From positions 248,001 to 312,000 of the forward strand of contig PKUK01000009.1 of the NCBI GenBank assembly GCA_002869535.1: a stretch of DNA of 64,000 bases, given 5' to 3'. A program made the position numbers and the translations under genes. Each line of letters starts with the position of its first letter. The stretch's first letter is position 1. This DNA comes from Arcobacter sp. Its GTDB lineage: Bacteria > Campylobacterota > Campylobacteria > Campylobacterales > Arcobacteraceae. The notes below the pieces were generated by a model. That model was not told the origin of the DNA and searched no databases. It saw only the letters and a program-made list of their open reading frames with translations. Of the stretch, positions 58,534 through 64,000 are shown piece by piece.

Positions 58534-59517
58534 TTAAGCAAAAAATCTTTTTGTAACTTCATCTAACATTTTAGCCCCTGAGAAATGTGCTCTTTGAACT
58601 AATTCCCAGAAATATCTATATGTTGCTCTATCATGTAACTCACCTTCATATTGAATAGGTCCCCACTCAGCATCTTGTGCAGCTAATAAAATATTTTGTG
58701 CAGCTTCAAGTTCTGTAAAGTCTGGTTTCATAGCATCAACGATTGCTTGTACTTGTGTTGGGTAAATTGACCACATTCTCATAAATCCGAACTCATTTCT
58801 AGCTCTTTCTGCATCTTTAAATGTTTGGTATGGATTTTTTAAATCTAATGTAACATTGTGACAAGGAATAACATGATTTTGGATAGCTGCTTGACATACT
58901 TTAGCTTTTGCAGCTCCAATTAATCTATGCTCAAATTGACCTGGGCTTCTCATATTAATAGCTGGGATTGCACCTTTGTAACCTGATACAAAGTCCATAA
59001 GACCGAAATCTAAAACTTGTAACCAAGGTAAAGTTGCAGTTTTCTCTACATCTTGTAATGCTCCATGAGTCTCAATTAAGATATGAATTGGAATCTCTCT
59101 TGTAATTCCAGCTTTTTTAGCTACCTCTTGAATATACTCAATTTGCATTTTTGCATCTTCATAAGAAGTTGATTTTGGTAAAGTTATATATGCTAACTTT
59201 TCACCAGCACCAGGAACTAAGATATCAACATCTTGTCTCCAATCAGGATGTGCAGCATCATGGATTCTTGTTCCTGCCATTGCATATGGGTTAGCATCAG
59301 AGTTTACAACTCTAACAATCATCTCTGCATGTTCAACTTCTTTACCAGTCTCAGCTCCATCTTCACAATCACAAGTGATATCAAAAACAGGTCCAAGTTT
59401 CTTTTGCATCTCGAAACCTTTTAAAATAAGTTTCTCGCTACCTGCAAAGTGCTCACAAGTTGGGATGATTGGTAAAGATTTACCAGATTCAAATAGTGCT
59501 TCATTAGGGTGTGTCAT
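58534..59517 (-). CDS. HpcH/HpaI-CitE family lyase (malyl-/methylmalyl-/citramalyl-CoA lyase-like)
   Basis: A 327-residue TIM-barrel lyase. The metal-site residues are intact: ITCDCEDGAE, ILIETHGAL (catalytic Glu) and DFGLMDFVSG (Asp). MRSPGQFEHRLIGAAKAKVC and MRMWSIYPTQVQAI complete the fold. Members cleave or form C-C bonds in 3-hydroxyacyl-CoA thioesters such as malyl-CoA and beta-methylmalyl-CoA. It is last in the cluster, after a mesaconyl-CoA-hydratase-like gene, which favours a beta-methylmalyl-CoA or malyl-CoA reaction. Exact substrate unproven. Confidence 0.78.
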   Translation of the reverse strand: MTHPNEALFESGKSLPIIPTCEHFAGSEKLILKGFEMQKKLGPVFDITCDCEDGAETGKEVEHAEMIVRVVNSDANPYAMAGTRIHDAAHPDWRQDVDILVPGAGEKLAYITLPKSTSYEDAKMQIEYIQEVAKKAGITREIPIHILIETHGALQDVEKTATLPWLQVLDFGLMDFVSGYKGAIPAINMRSPGQFEHRLIGAAKAKVCQAAIQNHVIPCHNVTLDLKNPYQTFKDAERARNEFGFMRMWSIYPTQVQAIVDAMKPDFTELEAAQNILLAAQDAEWGPIQYEGELHDRATYRYFWELVQRAHFSGAKMLDEVTKRFFA

Positions 59518-59546
59518 ATTATTTTCCTTTTTTAAAATTTAATTTT

Positions 59547-60614
59547 TTACTTTTGTTTTCTTGGGATTACAACTGTGTAATCTAAATCTAAAACTACATT
59601 TTTAATATACTTTCCATTTTCATCGAAAGTAGATTCAACATCTTGGGCTTTCATATTTTTAAGACCAACCGTTCTTAATCTTAAAAGTCCAATATCATCT
59701 CTATTATCAAGTTCAATAGTCTCAATAATTTCAGTAAATGCATAAATAGTATCACCTGCAAATGTTGGGTTTGCATGAGCTCCACTATTTATTGAGTAAA
59801 GCCATTGTGCATTTTGCAAACCATTAAAAGAGTTACTTCTTGCTATTGAGATAACATGACCTCCATACATAAGTCGCTGTTTCATAGGGCTACTTTGCAT
59901 CATAAAATCATCAAAATGAACTTTTGCATTATTTTGATAAAGTTTAGTTGCTAGTGTATGGTCACTATTATCAACAGTGATTCCCTCTGGATGGTTTAAT
60001 CTTTCACCTGCTTCATAATCTTCAAAAAAGTATTTTCCACCAGTTGCATCTGTGTCAATATCTTTTTGAACTGGGATATTAATACTACTTCCTATTGGTA
60101 AAGTTTTTTCAAAAGTAGGAACATCATTTGTACCTAAGATTGTCTCTTTATCTTTTTTGTGAGCCATAACCCATCTTTTAAGATTTAAAACCTCTTTTTC
60201 ATCTTGGTTATATCCAATAGAGTGAACATAAACTACTCCACTTTTACCATTTGAGTTCTCTTTTAAGCCAATTACTTCAGTTTCTAGTCTTACAGTATCA
60301 CCTACAAATACAGGATTAGGAAAAGATACTTCTGCATAACCTAAGTTTGCAATTGCATTTAAAGAGATATCTTGAACTGATTTTCCAAATGTTAAATGGA
60401 ACATCAATAAATCATCAAGAGGTTTTTTCTCATAACCCATCTTTTGTGCTAACAAATCAGATGAATGTAAAGCAAATCTACTTCCAGTTAAGGCGATGTA
60501 AAAAGATACATCACCATCTGTTATTGTTCTAGGAAGTGGATGAATTATTTTTTGACCGATAGTAAAATCTTAAAAAAAGTTTCCAAAATTGATTTTAGTG
60601 CTTATTTTAGACAT
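59547..60614 (-). pseudogene. Two-domain MaoC dehydratase (mesaconyl-CoA hydratase-like), stop at codon 15
   Basis: From ATG at 60612-60614 the frame reads MSKISTKINFGNFF, then TAA (60570-60572), then DFTIGQKIIHPLPRTIT and on to 59547. The stop replaces the Glu of the conserved GNFFEDF (GAA to TAA). The restored protein is 355 residues, close to characterised mesaconyl-CoA hydratases (about 343-357). It has two hot-dog domains, with VSFPNPVFVGDTVRLETEV in the first and ANPTFAGDTIYAFTEI in the second. An internal ATG at 60455 could start a shorter 302-residue protein lacking the N-terminal 53 residues, including the first strand. It probably hydrates mesaconyl- or an enoyl-CoA for the adjacent lyases. 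Confidence 0.85.
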
Positions 60615-60623
60615 ATTTCTCCC

Positions 60624-63143
60624 TTATTTACCAAATAGATTTTGACCCAATGATTTATATGTTTCATATAATGTTATCATCTTTTTAGCCCACTTGATTC
60701 TACTTGTATCCACTAATTTATCTTTGTATTGAATTACTTCTTTACCCTCTTTTGCAGCTTCATCAAACTTAGCAATCATCTCTTCATACTCTTGAACTTC
60801 TTTTCTTTTTGGAGTAAAGATATCATTGATATACTCAGCTTGTACTGGATGAATTAAAGCTTTTCCATCAAAACCTAAATCATAGGCATCTTTAGTTGAA
60901 GCTTCACAAGCAAACTCATCATGAACATCATAATGAGGTCCATCAATAACTGTTTTACCATATGCTTTTGCAGATAAGGCAATACGAGCTAGATAATTAA
61001 ACATCGCTTTTGAACCTCTTTTAATATCTATTTGAAGTCTATTTGATAAGTTATTAGAACCCACAACTACAACTTCTAATTTAGTACTAGATGCACAAAT
61101 ATCAGGCGAGTTTAAAATCGCAAGTGGAGTTTCAATCATAACCATCATAGTTAGGTTTGGATTAACTTCCATCAAGGCTTTTTCAGCTTGGGCTACTTGT
61201 TCAACTGTTTCAATTAATGAGAATAATATCCCATCTATATCAAGTTCACCTGCAAGTGCCATATCTTTTTTGAACTCTTCACTTCCAACTGCATTTACTC
61301 TTAGTATTCTCTCAGATTCTCCAAATTTTGAACCCTCTTCTTTGTATACTTCTCTTATTACATTTCTTGCAGTCTCTTTTTGCTCATGTAAAATTGCTTC
61401 TAAATCAAATACTACACTATCTGCTAGTATTGATTTTGCTTTTTTAACAAACTTTTTATTATATGCAGGAACAAAAATCATTGATCTTCTTGCTTTATAT
61501 TCAATAACTTCTTCACCACTCTCTTTAGCGTGATGTTGTTCATGCAGTTGTTTTACAAGTTGTTTTCTAAGAACTTTTCCATTTTTTGTTCTTGGATAAT
61601 CTTTAAGTGCAAAAATCTCTTTTGGTGCTTTATATTTTGCTAAATTAGCTTGAGAGAATGCTAATATTTCAGCCTCTTTTTCAGCACTTAAATCTTCATG
61701 TCCAATTACAGCAATAGCAACTATTGTTTTATCTTTACCAATATCTAAACCAAAAGCAACACAATCAGCAACTGCATCATGAGTTTTTACAACTCTTTCG
61801 ATTTCATGTGGAGATACTCTAAACCCAAAAGTATTGATAATATCATCTTTTCTACCTATGAACCATATATATCCATCTTTATCTCTTTTTGCATAATCAC
61901 CTGTAAAGAAGTAACCATCATGTCTAGCTTTTGATGTCTCTTCTTCAAGTTGCCAGTACTCTAAAAACAGTCCTGGATCATCAACTCCTATACAAATCAT
62001 CCCTTCTTCTTCTAAGGCTACCTCTTCTAAAGTTTCAGGGTCTAGAAGTTTTACAATATGTCCTGGTTGAACAAATCCTGCACTTCCAGGTCTAATTGGG
62101 TTGTTTTTAGAGTGTGAAATATAATAAGAACATTCACTCATCCCGATTGCTTCAAAGATATCTTGGTTGAATTTTTCTCTCCAAAGTCCTAACATCTCAT
62201 CAGATAAATGCTCACCAGCACTCATACAATATCTTAGACTTGGACAATCTTTAATTGTAAAATCTGTTTTTTGAATAATTTGTCTATAAATAGTTGGAAC
62301 TCCAATGAATATAGTACATTGATGTTTTTTAATCAAATTAATCCAAGTAGATGCATCATTTGCACCTTCATAAGCAATAACCGTATGACCATTAAACAAT
62401 GGATCCATAAGAGCTGAACCTAATACATATGTCCAGTTGAATTTACCAGAGTGCATGATTCTATCATTCTCTTTAAAATCAAACCAATACTCAGTTGCAG
62501 GAGTTCTTCCTACTAATGATCTATGTGAATGTAAAACACCCTTTGGATAACCAGTTGTTCCTGATGTATATACTAAATATGCAGGCTCTCCTGATTTTGA
62601 TTTATAGTGATTTGGTGTTGCATCACCATTTTTTAAAATCTCACTTAAAGAGTAAACTTTAATACCTTTTGGTTTTTCAAGTTCATCTACACTATCTATT
62701 CCTGCAACTATAATTGTTTTTAAGTTATCCACATTTTCTAAATATGGCAGTAAGTTTTTATACATAGATGCTGATAATACAATAGCACTAGCTTGTGAAT
62801 CTTCTGCTAGGTACTTAACTTCTGAACCACTCAAAAGTGTAGAAGTAGGAACTGCAATGATTCCCGCTTTTATAGCACCAAAGAAAGAGATTGGATAAGC
62901 TAAAGAGTTTTTTAAACAAACTAAAACCCTATCTCTTGCACCAATTCCAATACTTGTAAGGAAATTAGCAACTTGATCTGATCTTGTAGCTAAATCTTTA
63001 TAAGTTATCTCATCAGTTCCTAATTTATCATCTTCTATTATCATAGCTGTACTGTTCTCTTTAGGTGTTCCTACGTGAGCAGATGTACAAGCTACACCAA
63101 TATTTAAAAATTCAGGTACGTCGATTTTTATTGTTGAACTCAT
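60624..63143 (-). CDS. Fusion of an AMP-forming acyl-CoA synthetase and a CitE-like domain
   Basis: An 839-residue fusion. Residues 1-540 are an ANL acyl-CoA synthetase: YTSGTTGYPKGVLHSHRS, EAIGMSECS, GYFFTGDYAKRDKDGYIWF and the late YPRTKNGKVLRK are all canonical, so it is likely active. Residues 555-839 are a CitE/HpcH fold starting RRSMIFVPAYNKKF. Its metal site is altered: FDLEAIL instead of the usual FDLED, and GSNNLSNRL where Asp normally precedes Leu. The lyase half may therefore be catalytically changed or regulatory. Such a fusion suggests passing an acyl-CoA directly to the lyase step. Acid substrate unknown. Confidence 0.82.
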   Translation of the reverse strand: MSSTIKIDVPEFLNIGVACTSAHVGTPKENSTAMIIEDDKLGTDEITYKDLATRSDQVANFLTSIGIGARDRVLVCLKNSLAYPISFFGAIKAGIIAVPTSTLLSGSEVKYLAEDSQASAIVLSASMYKNLLPYLENVDNLKTIIVAGIDSVDELEKPKGIKVYSLSEILKNGDATPNHYKSKSGEPAYLVYTSGTTGYPKGVLHSHRSLVGRTPATEYWFDFKENDRIMHSGKFNWTYVLGSALMDPLFNGHTVIAYEGANDASTWINLIKKHQCTIFIGVPTIYRQIIQKTDFTIKDCPSLRYCMSAGEHLSDEMLGLWREKFNQDIFEAIGMSECSYYISHSKNNPIRPGSAGFVQPGHIVKLLDPETLEEVALEEEGMICIGVDDPGLFLEYWQLEEETSKARHDGYFFTGDYAKRDKDGYIWFIGRKDDIINTFGFRVSPHEIERVVKTHDAVADCVAFGLDIGKDKTIVAIAVIGHEDLSAEKEAEILAFSQANLAKYKAPKEIFALKDYPRTKNGKVLRKQLVKQLHEQHHAKESGEEVIEYKARRSMIFVPAYNKKFVKKAKSILADSVVFDLEAILHEQKETARNVIREVYKEEGSKFGESERILRVNAVGSEEFKKDMALAGELDIDGILFSLIETVEQVAQAEKALMEVNPNLTMMVMIETPLAILNSPDICASSTKLEVVVVGSNNLSNRLQIDIKRGSKAMFNYLARIALSAKAYGKTVIDGPHYDVHDEFACEASTKDAYDLGFDGKALIHPVQAEYINDIFTPKRKEVQEYEEMIAKFDEAAKEGKEVIQYKDKLVDTSRIKWAKKMITLYETYKSLGQNLFGK

Positions 63144-63156
63144 ATTATATTCCTTA

Positions 63157-64000
63157 CTATATTTGACCGTATGGCCAGTTTTCTTTAAATGTATGTAACG
63201 GCATTTTGTTTAGTACTGTTAATGCGAAAGCTTGATCTTCTTTACTTAAACTTCTTAAGGCATAACCTCTTAAAAGATTTTGTAATGATTTACCAAACAT
63301 TGGTGGATCTAACATCTCACCTTTATATCTAATAGCTCCACTTAAAAGTGCATCTGCTTCAAGAGCAGCTTTTAAGATTTCAATATCTTTTGCTGTCTCT
63401 TTTGGAGATGGTGTAAAAGCAACTTTACAAACATTGATATGATTTGGAGTAATAACTTGTTTACCTGTTAATCCCATAGCCGTTTCTCTTTGTGCATGAG
63501 CATAAACATGTCTTGATGCATCATCACCATGTAAATCTAACCATCTTCTAATATCTTTTTTCTCAACACAAGAATCAGGTAAAGAGTTTGGAGTAAGTAA
63601 TACTTCAACACCACCAATTACACCTTTACCTTTAATTCTAGCTTCCATTGTAAGCATATTAAAGAAAGTCTCTAACTCATCAATCCAACCCTCAGGTGTG
63701 ATTTTGTAAGCCATTGCTTTTGAGAAGTCATGGATACCAAATACAACGTGTTGTACTGTTGAGTGACTCATAAGCTTATCAGCTATTTGAAGTGACTTTG
63801 GATGCTCAATAATTGGTTGAATTTGTAAATTACTACCAATAGAAACTAACCAAGAAGATAAATCTCTAATCTCAGCGTCCCCATAAACCTCACCAGCTTT
63901 TGCTAAAACAATTGCATCAATATATTTGTGTACTTGTTTTAACATTTTTAAATCTTCTTCATACTCATCAGTTCTAAAAGGATTTATTCTAATAGCTATT
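63157..64000 (-). CDS. CitE-like HpcH/HpaI lyase, 5' end beyond the window
   Basis: At least 281 residues are in the window. An ATG occurs at 63945, but the frame stays open upstream to the right edge (reading AIRINPFRTDEYEEDLKM before it), so the true start is outside. Metal-site motifs are IQPIIEHPKSL and VVFGIHDFSKAM, with Glu and Asp intact. LTGKQVITPNHINVCKVAFTP is the C-terminal CitE block. It precedes the ANL-CitE fusion by 13 bases, as the third lyase module of this cluster. Confidence 0.8.
   Translation of the reverse strand, partial: IAIRINPFRTDEYEEDLKMLKQVHKYIDAIVLAKAGEVYGDAEIRDLSSWLVSIGSNLQIQPIIEHPKSLQIADKLMSHSTVQHVVFGIHDFSKAMAYKITPEGWIDELETFFNMLTMEARIKGKGVIGGVEVLLTPNSLPDSCVEKKDIRRWLDLHGDDASRHVYAHAQRETAMGLTGKQVITPNHINVCKVAFTPSPKETAKDIEILKAALEADALLSGAIRYKGEMLDPPMFGKSLQNLLRGYALRSLSKEDQAFALTVLNKMPLHTFKENWPYGQI

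Noticed and set aside
60570..60580. Frameshift in the seven-T run of the MaoC gene
   Set aside because: The conserved protein pattern is in the same frame before and after the stop, so an insertion or deletion is not needed; a substitution is enough.

Overview
The window looks like the chromosome of a marine-type Campylobacterota bacterium, most likely Arcobacteraceae. It is strongly AT-rich. It carries a 14-subunit complex I locus in which the NADH-binding NuoE and NuoF are replaced by two small epsilon-type proteins. It also has MqnD of the futalosine menaquinone pathway, a recA-eno-FtsB/AMIN gene order, and a full pseudaminic acid (Pse) pathway. No rRNA, tRNA, CRISPR array, insertion sequence or prophage was recognised.

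Layout. (1) 1-8531, plus strand: a surface-glycan locus with glycosyltransferases (GT2, GT4, a GT2-DUF115 fusion), a methyltransferase and a GDP-mannose 4,6-dehydratase-like enzyme. (2) 8524-21852, minus strand: one tightly coupled 15-gene operon, pseB-cysC-(DUF2061-cysC)-pseC-pseF-pseG-pseH-pseI-acp-SDR-ANL ligase-licD-ppm-ppd-Fe-ADH. (3) 21958-32924: housekeeping genes (recA, eno, ftsB-like, AMIN protein, antiporter, bioB, phosphoesterase, topA, murB, mqnD, an EF-hand protein). (4) 32961-46929, minus strand: nuoA-N. (5) 47223-58463: an AAA ATPase, a diguanylate cyclase behind a Fur-box-like site, nfo, lldP, a flavin reductase, fumC and a DUF5718 protein. (6) 58534-64000, minus strand: an acyl-CoA/C-C lyase cluster (three CitE/HpcH-like modules, an ANL ligase, a two-domain MaoC hydratase) running off the right edge.

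The most interesting system is at the distal end of the Pse operon. PEP mutase fused to a cytidylyltransferase, phosphonopyruvate decarboxylase, phosphonoacetaldehyde reductase and a LicD-type transferase form a complete inferred route: PEP to 2-hydroxyethylphosphonate, to its CMP-activated form, to a phosphonate-decorated glycan. Two APS-kinase-like proteins, one membrane-anchored, lie in the same operon. APS-kinase homologues in Campylobacter capsule loci can act on CDP-linked donors, so these may belong to the decoration chemistry. A small Rossmann-like module (YGxGxxG) recurs in five different proteins of the glycan region.

A second striking feature is in-frame premature stops in otherwise intact genes: the first gene fragment (201-203), pseB codon 14, nuoL codon 447, a small exported protein (55013-55015) and the MaoC hydratase codon 15. 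Where the ancestral codon can be inferred, the change is a G-to-T or C-to-A transversion. This could be real decay, a mutator signature or a base-calling/assembly artefact.
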